Below, piece by piece: positions 12,781 through 25,733 of a stretch of 64,000 bases of DNA (position 1 is the first letter of the stretch; each line of letters begins with the position of its first letter). Position numbers and translations under genes: made by a program. Source of the DNA: Pleurodeles waltl (taxonomy: Eukaryota > Chordata > Amphibia > Caudata > Salamandridae); assembly GCF_031143425.1 (NCBI RefSeq), contig NC_090450.1:168757486-168821485 (forward strand). Reading direction: 5' to 3'. The notes under the pieces were generated by a model, which was not told the DNA's origin, did not search any database, and saw only the letters and a program-made list of their open reading frames with translations.

Positions 12781-13480
12781 TAGTGAGTCTGACCCTCAGA
12801 TATATGCATTTTCCCTAATGTTTGTTAGACATTATTTAGATTATTTCCTTCAGCGTAATCACTTATTAAGCACTTTCCCAATATTAGATGGGCAGGAGTT
12901 AAAATAGTTAATTTGACACCTCCATAAATGTCTTTCTCGACATTTTTTTCTAGACCGGAGTTAGAATAGCAAATCTCAGTGTAGACATTTTCCCCAATAC
13001 TTAAGATAGCAAGAATAAAGTTTATTGTGATGAATGCCCATAAAACATGCTCAGAAAATAAAGCAGAATAAAACCACAATACTTGATGAACGGCTGTCAA
13101 AAGAGTAAATAAGCACTTTGATCCTATGTTTGTTAAACTGGAGTTAGAAAGGTACATCTGACCCACCACCCCGATGCATGCACTTCCTCAATGTTTCTTG
13201 GAGTAAAGATAGGATAGCAAATCTGTTCCCCAAACACCCCTATTAAAATTGATATACTTACTCAATGTTTGTTGGATGGACATCAGAATCATAAATCTGA
13301 TCTCCGTGTATGCACTTTTCCCAGTGCTCTGATCTCCTTTAAGAAATGTAATGTCCCCAATGCCTGTTAAGCTGGATATATAATAGCAAATCTGACACCC
13401 CATGTATGTATTTCCCTCGTTTGTTAGATTGAATAGTAAATCGGAACTCCAAAATGCATATATTTTCTCCAATGTTTGCA
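12780..13480. repeat. Diverged tandem repeat, unit roughly 75-95 bp
   Basis: Variants of 'ttccccaatgtttgttagac' followed by 'ggagttagaatagcaaatctg' and 'ccatgtatgcac' recur about eight times (for example near 12820, 12890, 12960, 13130, 13190, 13265, 13350 and 13430). Copies are well diverged and unit length varies. A related isolated stretch ('ggagttagaatagtaaatc') occurs at 17338-17356. The frames here are chance products of the repeat. Confidence 0.6.
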
Positions 13481-16400
13481 GGGCAAGGTTTTTTATTTGT
13501 ATATTTTTCTAACATTTTGGGATTGGAGTTTGGTCTTTAGGGGTTACTATGGTTTACTTTATTCTGTATTGCTACAAGATATTGTTTGTATATTTCACAT
13601 AACATGTACATTTTTAACATTATTTAATTTCTCTTCATTCATTTTATTTATTTGTTTTCTTTTTTTAATTGTTTTCTATATTTTATTACATGATTCAGTG
13701 TTTTGGAAAATAGTAGTTACATATTTATATAATTTATTTTAATAGCTTAAAATATAAGATATGTTTGTAGTGTTTTGAGCATTATTAACTATGAATGTTC
13801 ACATTGTGTTTTACTATGCAATATATTTTTAGAAATGTATTTTTATTCACAAAAATATGTTCATTTGCATGACAAATGTATTAATAAACAATTCTGAATT
13901 TAATGTTAGGCATTTATAAATTATTTATTAAGTTTAATTTAAAGTCCATGTAATTTTTTCAAATTATGTTTATAAACTTTGATAAATTACTTTTTATTTG
14001 TTATTTTTATGCTTTCCATATTAGCGTATGATTTTTTTTAAATAATTCAACTTTTTAAAATCTATAATATCTTCAATTACATTGAAATACATAGGCATAT
14101 TAATGCCCGGTCAGTATTTTGCCTCATTAACCTTTTTTAAGTCAATATTTGTGTATGCTAGATTATGTGTATGCAAAATTGATATTTGTGTGGAGATATT
14201 TTGACAGTGATATTTTTGTACTAATATATTACAATATTTTTGTGATAAATATTTCTTCAAGCGACCGGCAGGATGGCCACCTCTGCAGTTGGCAGGCAAG
14301 GCACTAGATTCCTGCCAGTGCTCCAAGAAGAGCTTCCTCTCATTGTCAGTCAGCCAAGAACCGAGATGATATGAAATCCCTCAACTGCATTAGTTGTATC
14401 TTAACAAGTGGCAGTTATCATAAGTTCATCTCCTAATGGGCTGATGGCAGGATGTCTTTGCTGCTCACTTCACCTTCTTCTTGGGTCTTTAACTCAATGC
14501 AAATTGGTGCCACATCTGCTGATCTCCTTAGGTGGGACTACAGTGATGCCACCATGCAGCAGTTATTTCTGACCTTGCAGTAGTCATTCTCAATTAATAA
14601 TGGCTAGCCCATTCCTCTAAACTATATGCTCTAGTGGAATGATGAAAATCACTGTATCTGCAACCCTCTTATAGTATATAAAGTTTACAATAATAATGTC
14701 TGAAGTAGCAAAGTGAGAAAGGGAAGTTCATCTTAGAAGAATTTATTAGATCAGTTTGCATCTGCAGTGCCCCTCTTGACCAGGGATCTTAATGTTATCT
14801 GTTATACTCTCAAGCTTCTCATTCTTTTGGGAGCATGGGTATCCATAATTGTTCACAGTTTTAAGAACAGAGGCAGTGCTAATCCACGCTGGGACAGGTC
14901 AAATCTCATGAATTGCCACAACTGTTACATTCATGTGTAGTGTGTTGCTTGGGAGGCTTTGAAGCTGGGCAAGGGTAGAATGTATAATCACTCATGTGCA
15001 ACTTGACCTTGAAACAATATGTAAATACAATACACCTTGTGATTAGTAAACATGGTACTCTATAGAATGGTCTTCCATGTGTTATTTATGGACCACCCCT
15101 CCACATTTGACTTGGTGGACAGGTCCAAGATTGGAGTTATCCTGACAACTATGCATATGTAAAGGGAACTTGTAGTACTATTTAGGCCCGGATTAAATTT
15201 AAATTAGGCCATGTAACTCACATAATTTTGGGAATTATAAGTTATGCTTTTTACACAAAATTCCCCAAAATACACCATTATGCCTCTTTGCATAATTACA
15301 AACCATTTCTTGTACACTTTTCCTGGAATGGTGCAATTTGTGGTAAAAACTTACCATGGACACATACAAACTCAGGAACATGCCAAAAGCTGACATGAGG
15401 AAGCATTTAGTGCTGAATTATAACAAAAAAATGAGAGATTTGCATTTTTGTGTTTTTATATATAATATCACATAATTTTGATGATGTTTTACATAATTAC
15501 ATGAGGCAAAATATTCAAATGTTGCACCCCCTACTATAACAAAACATCTATTTTTCCCAGTCTGCAAGAGTAATATGTAGATATTATACTATTGCGGAAT
15601 ACATTGTGGCCTTATGCTTGCTGCATGTGTGGGGGCTGGTTGTTGGCACTCTTCTCTTTAACTTTATAAATTAATTGACTTGATGAGTTAATAACTACAG
15701 TTATGACTCTCTCAAAAATGTAATAATAGACATCTTCATTCTTATTTTGCACAGAGAAAGTTCTCATATCTTAAATAATGAATTGTATTGAACATGTGGT
15801 CCAATTCATGAAAAGCATTGGAATGGAAAACAATCATTTATTTTCAAAGATCATGGGCCTCATCTAGGACACTGCGGGCTAGCTACTACCTGTGGCCAGC
15901 AGAAGCCCTGTCTCCACTTAGATCGAACCTGCTAGCAGCAGCTTTCCCACCCAATTAATAGTTCCTTATTGAATAGTCAAGAAACATTCTCTAAAATGCC
16001 TCCACTGACACAGTGAGAACAATACTTGGGAACTGTGCAATGCCAGCCAGGGCAGAATCTAATGGTGACCTGTGTGACATAATTTCTTTTAGAAAACAAA
16101 CAAAGCCCAAAACCTCTTCTGAAAGTCACAAATCACTGTCTTTCATATACTGGGAAATTTTCCTAAGTTTGTGAGGAACATTGTGCCACGAGCTAGGCAT
16201 GCTCAGGTTATTTTATAACACCATTATAGATAATCAAGCAGGAGAAGGATTGGGTAAAACACATTTTTACTACTGAAAGCGCTGTAAAGAAGGAATGAGT
16301 CTTACAAAAACATTCATCTGTGAGATCTAATGTGTGTCTGAAAACTCTTCCCACTATAGAGCCCTGCCTTAGTTGGGTGCCTTAAGCCAAGCATAGATTT

Positions 16401-17526
16401 GTATTGGTCTGGGCATAGTGCACTTTCCTTTATGTTTACCTAAGGGTCCGGCTTTGCCTGATCACCATCTGCCCTAAGACTATGTTTCAGTTCAATCAAC
16501 CCTACATTCAGTGTTAATTTGTGTGATTTCTTTTGTACTAAGTAGCGCTTTCTGATTCCATTTCTTAAATGGATTAGGTTTGCACAATCTCGTCACTCTC
16601 ATGTATTTTTACAAATGTTTTCTGAGCTAAGTGCTCAGTGATAATCAGTCATCTTAAGGGTGCAATTAAGCAAAGGAACAATCTGTTATTCTAATGCATT
16701 ACCTTAAATGTTTCTATGTTTCAGTATTTCCCTGGAATGTACATTTGTTGTTTTACTTGTTTTATTTGCTGGATTCGATTGCTTTATATAGTAACAATTT
16801 TATGAATGTTTATTGTATTATCTATATGGTTTTACTTATTTAATAAAGCTATGCCTATTAATCGATGGATAGGTGGATTGATTGTTTGATTGACTGACTG
16901 ATTGATTGATTCATCTATGCATACAGGTGAGGATGACAGTGGTAACTATTGCTTTGTTTGAAATCTTTTTCTTGAACCAGTACTTCCACGGTGTGAAAAA
17001 TACCACCTGTACATCATGTTTGTTGTCCCACAGGGTCTCAACTTTATCCCGGTGTTATTCATTGTTGATATGAAACATTTGCAAGATCTATTAGACACAT
17101 AGGTCATGTTGGTTTACTTACATAGATGGCACTCCAATAATAATTTCACCATGTAGTGTTCCCAGCTGAACTCTGCTCTTCTATTGAAATTTAGAGAACG
17201 CTGGTGAGACTGATGTTAGAATGGAAAATCTCATCTCTCTTAATGTATACACTCTGTCCAATCGTAGTTCATTTGGATTTATAAAAGCAGTACTTTTAAC
17301 ACTTTAATATTACTGTACTTTCACCACCTATTGTCCTGGAGTTAGAATAGTAAATCTTTCCTCCATCAAACTATGGTTTTAAAATGTACACATGTACGAT
17401 CAATAAAATGTATTATAGCATTTTATTTTACTTTGTTTAATGACTTTCTGTTGTAGTATGAAACATATTTGTTTCATAGATGTTTAGATTATTTTATGAA
17501 AGTGTTGAGAAATGTATTAATACATA
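13481..17526. other. AT-rich DNA, no gene recognised
   Basis: There are long poly-T and ATTT runs and no coding region, RNA gene or clear transposon ends. A GGGCCTCATCTAG motif at 15853 resembles the end of a GGSCC-type MITE, but no partner end was found. Only the TGAT-type microsatellite at 16864-16912 is listed separately. Confidence 0.5.
16864..16912. repeat. (TTGA/CTGA)n microsatellite
   Basis: About 50 bp of imperfect tetranucleotide repeat of the GATT/GACT type. Confidence 0.8.
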
Positions 17527-17982
17527 GGCTCTCATTAAGAACATGACGGTCTGGACCGCCATGCCAGTGGTGGCGGTCATTGCCGCCAACAGCATGGCGG
17601 TCCAAACCGCCATATTCTGAACGTGGTTGAACTACCACAGTGGAAACGCCACCACTGCCAGGCTCCCGCCACCAGGCAGCCTGGTGGTGGCAGCGTTTCA
17701 GATCGGGCAGTGCCCTCCGGATAATGAGTAACATTCCGGCAGCCTTTCCCTGACGGTTTACACCACCAGGGAAAGACTGGCGGAATGAGTGACTCAGCCC
17801 CCCCCGGGTGCCCCTGCACTGCCCCATCGCTCATTTCACTGCCCGAATTACGGGCAGTGAAATGCGTGACAGGTGCTGCTGCACCCTCCGCACTGCCACA
17901 TTGGTGCTGGCTCCATTTGGAGCCGGCGTCAATGTTCTGGCCATGTTTCCAGCTGGGTCGGCGGATGGAAACACTGTTAGAA
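17527..17982 (-). mobile_element. Family B MITE, reverse orientation, one end missing
   Basis: It starts at 17527 with GGCTCTCATTAAGAAC, a decayed form of the family B end. It contains the same modules as 6621-7235 in reverse order: the ATTTCACTGCCC hairpin at 17833-17863, the CATTG...CAATG stem near 17900-17935, and one arm of the GC-rich stem near 17800-17825. Similarity stops near 17975-17982, at the middle of the hairpin that in the complete copy spans about 6722-6782. The other end is absent. No coding capacity. Confidence 0.75.
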
Positions 17983-18239
17983 AAATGGAAGCTTTTATAC
18001 CAATAACAAGAACCCAATGCTAAGTAAATGCAAGTGGTAGAACAAATAGGACTATAGTTGCCTTTTTCATGACGAACCAACAGCATTGCTAATGGAAAAT
18101 TAAATAGCCCTCAGAGGGAAGGCACAAAGTAGCCTTTCACAACAACACGTCTGAAAACCTACTGCAAGGCATAGTCCACAATAAATACAGTAATTGCATA
18201 ATCAATATAGCCTAGTAGGCCACTGCTGGGGTCTCAACT

Positions 18240-18403
18240 GGTTGTTAAAGACCCGGAACTTGAGTTACATTACAAGGGAAAGGCCCTTTAACAACCGGTA
18301 TGGAAGAGCTATAAGACTATTAGAACATTCCATTCACTGAGGGTAGAATATTCTAAATTAAAACGGTCTTCAATGGAGCTCCCACCATTCCAATGTTCTA
18401 ATA
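18240..18403. repeat. Two nested-hairpin modules of an unclassified repeat
   Basis: GGTTGTTAAAG at 18240-18250 pairs with CTTTAACAACC at 18286-18296. TATTAGAACATTCC at 18318-18331 pairs with CCAATGTTCTAATA at 18390-18403. The arrangement resembles the hairpin-train MITEs, but no terminal repeats or target duplication could be fixed. Confidence 0.5.
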
Positions 18404-18409
18404 TTCCTT

Positions 18410-20220
18410 CTTGCATACTATAGAGAATGTTCCCTCAACACTCATTTTGTAGATGGAGGTTTTCAAGCATCTAAATGATTAATCTCTTCTCCTCAAACTC
18501 TGTTGCATCTTCTGGCTTGTTACATCCTTTTAGGGAGCTTGACTGATAGAGTGGAACTCAAACATTCCATATGTGTGGCCTTGGGGACCATTCTTAACAC
18601 AATAAGATTGCATCAATTGTTTTTCATTTTTATTGACAACATGCATCAATATAATCTTTGTCTATCCCATTTCACCCAATCTGAATTTAGCATTGTTTAA
18701 TCTTAATGACTACAGACTGGAGTAATGGAAATATATAAATATATCACATAATCACTATTATAAGATCAGGTTCCCTTTGAGGGAATCAATGCACTTTAGG
18801 AAGTGAAGAGCACAATAGTTTGAAACAGGTGAAGAATTCCTCTGCTAGGCAAAACAGTATAACACCATATTAATATACACATGATTGGTGAGTCTGAAGG
18901 ATTGTTGCTTTTGTGTTTTCAAACACATACAAGTTCTGCCTTCAAATTGTAGTTAATTTGATGTTCTTTTAATGTGAGATGTTCTCCATGAAGGGTCATT
19001 TAGAAGGTGCACCCAAAGTTTTTCATTGTTGATAGTTCATCAGTTTTCACTTTTGACCATGCATTGTTTTTGCCTTTGCCAGTGTAACATGCGCATAGAC
19101 ATCATATTTATTTGATAGGTAGATTAGTGTCACTATATTTAAACCCTATCATGCTGAAATATGCTTGGAGAATTGTTCCCTGTAGGTTTACCTTTCACAG
19201 AGTGTATCTGTTCATTATGGTAAATATTGTCAGAATGTGCCTCTGCGATTGTAGCTTCTGCAGAACTTTTCTTTACCAAATGATATTGTGCAGGAAAAGA
19301 ACATGGGGGGCTTTGTTTATACTCTAGCAACAACCCCAAATATGTTACTAAAAGCAGTTTGGGCTGAATCGGGCATTTTATCTACACAGGGACTTGACTT
19401 GTGCTCAAAACCCACTGGGCATGGCCAATGACTGTTGTTCCTTATGATCACACTGGATCTGGATACAAGTTTTGGATTTTCGTTACTGTTTGATGGGGTG
19501 AGACCCTACTGAGCAGCACCACAATTCCTGCCAAGGTGAAGTCACACACAAATCCAAAATTAACCTATGCTTAACCCTCTGTAGCTTGACAGAAAAGCAG
19601 TTAGGCTTAACTTTGCCTGTGGGCCCACATTCTATTTTGTGAAGAACAGGATAGGGCGTATCAGGGCTCTCTACGCCGATGTCGACCATGACTGAATAGC
19701 TATACCACTTCATTGTGAACTTGAAAATATTGATGATAAATAGGTGAGGGTGACTACATTTGTTATTAGGAAGAATCCAACAGCTGAATAGGCCAAAGGA
19801 GAGATCACTTTGAGGGAACTCATACTCTGGCACCTTTATCATCTCACGTTATGTATTACTGTTAGAGGAATAAGAAATACAGTTTGTAGTCACACTCCAT
19901 GAAAAACGTGTTGGCTGATGATCATATACTTGAAAGTGCATTAACACAATAACGACAATGAAAATATATCATATGAACTTTGACTTATGGACTGACTTTT
20001 ATAGTTAATTGTCCTCAAACATTGTTGTTTAAACAGATTTGTTGGAGTGCTCCAGTATATTGTTTTAGGACTTAGTGGTTTGTTATTCTTTGGAATAACA
20101 CCATCATTTCCCTTAGAGGTAGTATGGATGTATACTATGGTAGCACCAGTCTTTGAACAAGTACTCTTTTTGTAGACTTTCTACCCCGACTAGTCAAGTA
20201 CTGTGCAACATCTTTTGTTA
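18410..20220. other. No gene recognised
   Basis: Mixed-composition DNA without coding bias, splice-supported frames, RNA genes or visible element ends. The 119-codon minus frame at 19842-19483 shows no family pattern and I regard it as chance. Confidence 0.5.
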
Positions 20221-20224
20221 TTGT

Positions 20225-22290
20225 AACAACTACCTGTCTGTATTCAACATAACTTAGAGGCAATGTGTAAAGGGTGTATGCAGAACTTCAAACAGTAATC
20301 CATTGAAAATACAACACAAGAGAAATCCCAAACCAATTTAGAAACATAGAGTACATTTTAGTAAATTATTTGATTCCAGAATTACAAAAATCCTATCAGC
20401 AGAATTGGAGATATTCCATGTTAAAGGTTAAGGCAAAATAGTGCCAAAAAGCACAAAGTGCCAACTGTGGGTATATGGTCTCGCCGGACGAGGATCACAT
20501 CGCAAGTTCCGGCCGACCACAATGGAATTCGGGCTCAATATAGGGCCCAAGTTAGGCCTGCTGAACAAATACCTTAAATCCTGGTTGCGTCAAAGATGCT
20601 TTGTGTAGCAGCGGATCCCAAGAAACCTAAATGCAAAGACCTGCATTGTCATTGGGGATGCCACTGATGAGGTCTTGCGATGCAGGAACCTAGATTGAGG
20701 ATGCATCATGCACCTGCTGTTCTGAGGAAGCACCAGGGCTGCGATGCAGAATCATTGTTGAGGATGCAGTCAATGAGATGCTTGAGATGCTACGGTCTGC
20801 ATCAAGCATGCGTCGCACAGCTGCGAATCCAAGAAGGTGCATCATGCCGTGACAGTTCTGCTCACAGAGCACTTTCAGACCGACTTCCAAGGGTCCAGGA
20901 CTGGGGTGGATCTACTTGGGAGGGAATAGATTCACAGAAGATAGAGTCCAGGTGCAGGGTGCAAGATGGATGGAGCCCTTATAGTCCCTGAGGCTCGATT
21001 CAAGAGGCCTGACAACAATCCCGTGGAGTCACACTGTTGGTCGTGGGTTCAAGATGCAGGTCCAGTCCTTCTCATTCAGGAAGCAGAGCAGCAGGGCAAC
21101 AGAGTAGCAGTCCTTCCTGAAGAACAGTCCTCAAGCCTTCTAAGTCTTCCACAGATCCAGAGGTACACTGAAGATGGGTATGGGGGTCTAATATTTATAC
21201 CTAGTGCCAGTTTTGCAGTAGGAGTAGGTTCTGAAGGGTTCCATCCCCAGGGGTGTTTGAATTTTCCTATCTCCCTGCCCCTGGCCCCACCTTGTCTGGG
21301 GGGCACAAAAGATTAGTGTCAACCCCTTTGTGAGTGTGCTCAAGCAGAGGCTTTGTGATGTTGAAGTGTGATAGGTGACAGCTACTTCCTCCTATCAAGT
21401 TAGAGAAGGCTCATCCTGCCAACAACTGTTCCTCCTTTGTCTCACTAAGACTGACAGGTCTAACAGCAAGGTATTGTATGAGGCTAAGGCCCTCATTACA
21501 ACTTTGACGGGCGGCGGAGGCCGCCCGCCAAAGTTGCGCCGCAGGAATACCGCACCGCGGTCTGAAGACCGCGGCCGGCATTCTGAGTTTCCCGCTGGGC
21601 GGGCGGGCGGCCGCCTTAAGGCCGCCCGCCAGCCCAGCGGGAAACAACCTTCCCACGAGGACGCCGGCTCGGAATCGAGCCGGCGGAGTGGGAAGGTGCG
21701 ACGGGTGCAGTGGCACCCGTCGCGTATTTCACTGTCTGCAATGCAGACAGTGAAATACAAAGTGGGGCCCTCTTACGGGGGCCCCTGCAGTGCCCATGCC
21801 GTTGGCATGGGCACTGCAGGGGCCCCCAGGGGCCCCGCGACACCCCCTACCGCCATCCTGTTCCTGGCGGGCGAACCGCCAGGAACAGGATGGCGGTAGG
21901 GGGGGTCAGAATCCCCTCGGCGGCGCAGCGAGCTGCGCCGCCTTGGAGCATTCAAAGGGGCAGCGGGAAACTGGCGGGAGACCGCCAGTTTCCCCTTTCT
22001 GACCGCGGCCAAACCGCCGCGGTCAGAATGCCCTGCGGGGCACCGCCGGCCTGTCGGCGGTGCCTACGCGTCCAGCGGCCCTGGCGGTTACAAACCGCCA
22101 GGGTTGTAATGAGGGCCTAAGTCTGGTATTCAGCACTTACTTTCCACGGTTGAAAACTATTTCCACACGAGGGCTGAGGCAGGGCCTGCCTTTGTGTTCA
22201 GCCAGGACCAGGTGACATTCCTCACTAAGTACAAAGCCATTTGCAAACTTGGTGAACAATAATGGTTTGCCAAAGAACTGTTCCTACTAA
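20225..22290 (-). mobile_element. Long non-coding repeat (possible LTR or retroelement part), antisense copy
   Basis: Read on the minus strand this has the same course as the repeat at 62310-64000. First comes a purine/pyrimidine-mixed stretch with a 'ctgcatc...gacgca' theme. Then comes a module near 20470-20240 reading 'ttggcactattttgcctta', 'atggaatatctcc', 'ggtttgggatttctcttgtg' and 'cacattgcctctaagtta'. The same phrases in the same order occur at 63786-63985. I know such sequences as common newt repeats but not their class. It is interrupted by the MITE at 21488-22117. No protein frame is convincing. Confidence 0.55.
21488..22117. mobile_element. Hairpin-rich Harbinger-type MITE, family B, complete copy
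   Basis: A 630 bp, very GC-rich element has perfect 15 bp inverted ends (GGCCCTCATTACAAC / GTTGTAATGAGGGCC) and the direct repeat TAA at 21485-21487 and 22118-22120. At least eight consecutive hairpins fill the inside, among them 21584-21644, 21646-21695, 21725-21757 and 21774-21828. Frames of up to 174 codons exist on both strands, but they mirror the palindromes and have no protein features. It is inserted into the long repeat at 20225-22290. Confidence 0.93.
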
Positions 22291-22521
22291 AATATCAATC
22301 CAATTTTTCTATCGATCACCATTTAAGGTACAATTACTGTACTTTGTATTGTGTTGTATTTTATTTATCACGTGTTTGGTCAATAAAAACCATCACACGA
22401 AGAAAGGAGAGAAAAAAGAAAAAAAAAGCCAAGGATCATAAAGTACAGTAATAAATCTATTTGAGTTCAAATATTCAGCTGAATTACGGAGTTGCTTGCA
22501 GGCTGGTTGTGCGTGCTTGTC

Positions 22522-24300
22522 TCACTTGTTCAGTCTGCCGTAATTTATGTAAGAATTTAGTGAGTCTGCAGCTGAGCTTTGAAGCCAAACTGGCCGTAGG
22601 AGGCTATTACGATCTGTTGTAATGCTTTTGCATAGGCATATCTGATGGATCAGCCTTTCCAGAACCAGCCGACATAGTCGACAGGTGTCCGTCGTGTTGA
22701 CTTTCGTCCACCTAGGAAGGTGGGCATATGTTGGAAGGCAGCCCATTCGGTATTTCATAAAGACTGCTTTTATCCATGGAGTAACTGCTGCTCCCAGAGA
22801 TAGTTGTTGGATTAGAGAGCGGTATGGTGACAGAACCAGCCAGGCATGCCCCTTTATCCTGAAGATGTGAGAGAGACTTGACACTTACTTTCGTGCACGT
22901 TTGACAAGCTGATGTGAGCTGAGTTGGGGTAGTTGATCTACCAGGCCCAATGTTATCAAGGAGGACTCCAGGTAGAGACGGAAGGCAGAGTTTGGATCCG
23001 AAGTCATTTCCACCCAAATTAGAGAGGTTAGGGAGCCTTCTTTTGCTACCTTAATCTTATGGCTTAAGTTGATAAATGCCCCTTTCTAGAGACTGCCTAC
23101 ACAGGCCAAATTCTAGGCGAACTTGGACCGGTGAAACATAATTTGGTAAGCTGAACAACCTCTTGAAAAGCTTAGTGATAATTTTGTCCAAGTGGTCGTC
23201 GCCACGGCCCCTTAGAACTTCGCGGACATATGTGACTGTTGGTATTAATTTGGCTTGGATGACCTTTAATAGTGGCAGAGAGGTTGAAGAATCAGTTGCT
23301 TTTTTTAATGCTGTTGAACACGAATGTAAACGAAATGGATTTCCGACTAAGGGACTCCAGATGGGGTTTGAAGGAGCCATTGCTGTCAAGAAGATCCCCT
23401 AGGTATTTATATTCGTGCACTGTTTCAACCTTGTTGTTACCCAAGCACCACTGATATTGCAGCCGCCAAGTCATCTTAAAGGGCATGATTTTTTATTTAT
23501 TCAAAATAATGAGGAGAGCATTTTTTCCAGAGAATTCAGCTGTTGTGTTAAGTAGCCTCTGCAGGCCTATTCTAGTGTGACTGAAAAGGATGAGATCATT
23601 GGCGTAAATCAAGCTTTTCATGGCAGCTTTCCCCAGCCTTGGTGAATGTGAGTTCACCTTGTCCAGTTCCGCCGGTAGGTCAGCCAAAAATAAATTAAAG
23701 TGAAGGGGTGCAAGTACACATCCCTGAAGCAGACCCTGAAGAGTGTAAATTTTCCTGGAAAGGTGCGTTCAAACACCCAATATGACTCTCACCCAGGTAT
23801 TTGTGTGGAGAAGGACTATTGCTTTCAACAACTGGGAGGGAATGCCCCAAATTGCGAGTTTAAACCAGGGTTTCCCTCTTTCTACTCGATCAAATGCAGC
23901 TTTATACTCTATAAATGAAAGAAAGAGGGACTTCTTGACACGTTGGCCTTGGTCAAATACTAGTGCGATGGCCATAAGATTGGCAGCCGTTCCCACCTCT
24001 TTTGAGAATTCAGTTTGATTAAACGGGATCAGGTTGTTGACATTAGCCCAGGTTTCAAGCTCTTCCAAGAGAATTCCTGCAAAGATTTTTGATTCGACAT
24101 TTAGGAGTGCTATTTATCGGTAATTTGCTGGGTCGTTAGTCGCACCCCCTTTAAATATGGGGGTGATAGTTGAGCCTCTCCATGCTTACAGGATGATGTT
24201 GGTAGCAAGAATGCAATTGCAGAGTGTTGAGAAGTGTTTTGCCCCAAAATCTGGGACCTCCTTGTACAGGGTGGCAGGATACCTTTGGGTTCCGGTGCTC
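22522..24300 (-). pseudogene. 5'-truncated non-LTR retrotransposon reverse transcriptase
   Basis: The minus-strand reading begins near 24300 inside the reverse transcriptase. 'STITPIFKGGATNDPANYR' and 'IALLNVESKIFAGIL' (about 24180-24070) are the early RT motifs. 'NLIPFNQTEFSKE' and 'FLSFIEYKAAFDRV' follow (24068-23769 frame). 'LLQGCVLAPLHFNLFLADL' lies at about 23735-23670. The catalytic box is 'IYANDLILFSH' (about 23600), where the usual YADD is YAND. 'YKYLGDLLDSNGSFKPHL' (about 23410) is the thumb motif. The C-terminal part at 22884-22522 has a zinc-knuckle-like 'CRLCRLVLERLIHQICLC'. The endonuclease is missing. Frameshifts and the D-to-N change make it inactive. The clade is uncertain (CR1/Jockey/I-type rather than L1). 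Confidence 0.8.
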
Positions 24301-25733
24301 CTTCATTCCGGCACTTAATAATACTGTACTTTAAAAAGCCTCCGCCTGGATCTACATCTCAGAAAATGAAGACTAACCTTAAGCACTAGTATTGAACAAC
24401 CAGAAATTAGCCTTGGTTCCTCCACCATCAAACCAGACAGGTCTGTTTCAATGACTGTGTAATTGCTGAAAGCCTAATGCCCCCCTAAAATGTTGCTGTG
24501 CCCTTTTGGACTACAACACACCATAGTGCAAAACTAACAGTGGTGAGGCACCCTAGTGCACACCTATAAAGTGTTGATCACGGCGCTGGATCAGATCATG
24601 GATTGTACCATTTTCATCTTCATTCTCTCTGTAGTGTTCAACATTGTAAACCAAAACAATCTACTTCATGTTTAGCAATATGTAATGTTTGAGGACTGGA
24701 CCCCAATTGTTCTATATCATTCTGTTTAGCAGCTGTCCATAACAAAAAGGAAACCAAAAGTTTACAAAAAAAGCATTGACAAAGTCAGTTGATCTGTCAT
24801 TGGCCACCAGTCTTTCGTTTTTTTCAATTTTTGTTTTGTTTTGTCATGTTTTTTCCAATCTTTATTTTCGGGGAAGCTGCCAGACCTAGATAGATCTAAA
24901 AGAAAACTGGCTAAAAGCTACTTTTTATTATGGTCTCAAAAAGAACTCATTGCCTTAGTAGTCCATGGCATTTCAGGGAACTACTTTGTGTGTGTATGTG
25001 CTCCTTGTAAAGGGCACAATGCCGTTACGCACATTGAATCCACTGACTCAAGTAGGTTGACCCATTGCCCCATGCTGTATGGTGTAGTGGGTGGGAGGAA
25101 AATGTCAATGACACAATAACAGACCAATAGATGAATAGGGCTGACTGGTACACCCCATTAAGTAAGCATATTATGCACATAATTTTAGTAAAAACAAAAG
25201 ATCTTGGCTAACACTAGATTTAAAAATAAACAAACATAAGTGGAGCTACAGACAGCATCCCACCTGCTTAAAATGGCCAGTTACTTCTAATCGAGTTTCC
25301 AGAGAAAGGAACAACAAACAGAAAGTAGCACTGACAAGCCATGGGTTTGACCTTTGCATAGTGACTGCTCACTTGCACGCAGGCCCACAACATTAAAGCA
25401 CACATTGACACAGAGCATGCATGTCTGAATTCCAAGGCAAATAGATAAATAAACAGGCAGCACTCATGTATACAGACCAACAAAAATGTGCGATGGTAGT
25501 TGCTTGGCTACCACTTAATGCTACTCTAATGCTGAGTCAACACACTTGAAAGTCAAGAGATCAAAACCTATGGAACCATTAAGATAACGAGAAAGCTGCC
25601 TTGTGAAAGTAATGCTCGTCCCCAAAATAGAGCGAAACCTGGGATGTAACTAACAGAATCCTACTTTGAAAAGATGATGTGACCATCAGGCTGCAGAAGT
25701 CGATATGCATTACATATCTATTATAACATATAA
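24301..25733. other. No gene recognised
   Basis: Ordinary-composition DNA lies between the truncated LINE and the family A MITE. The short open frames show no known protein pattern. Confidence 0.5.

Noticed and set aside
15853..16100. Start of another GGSCC MITE (GGGCCTCATCTAG)
   Set aside because: No matching inverted end, hairpin train or 3 bp duplication could be found downstream.
21375..22120. Long overlapping frames on both strands
   Set aside because: They are mirror products of the palindromes in the family B MITE. GC-rich inverted repeats keep several frames open at once.
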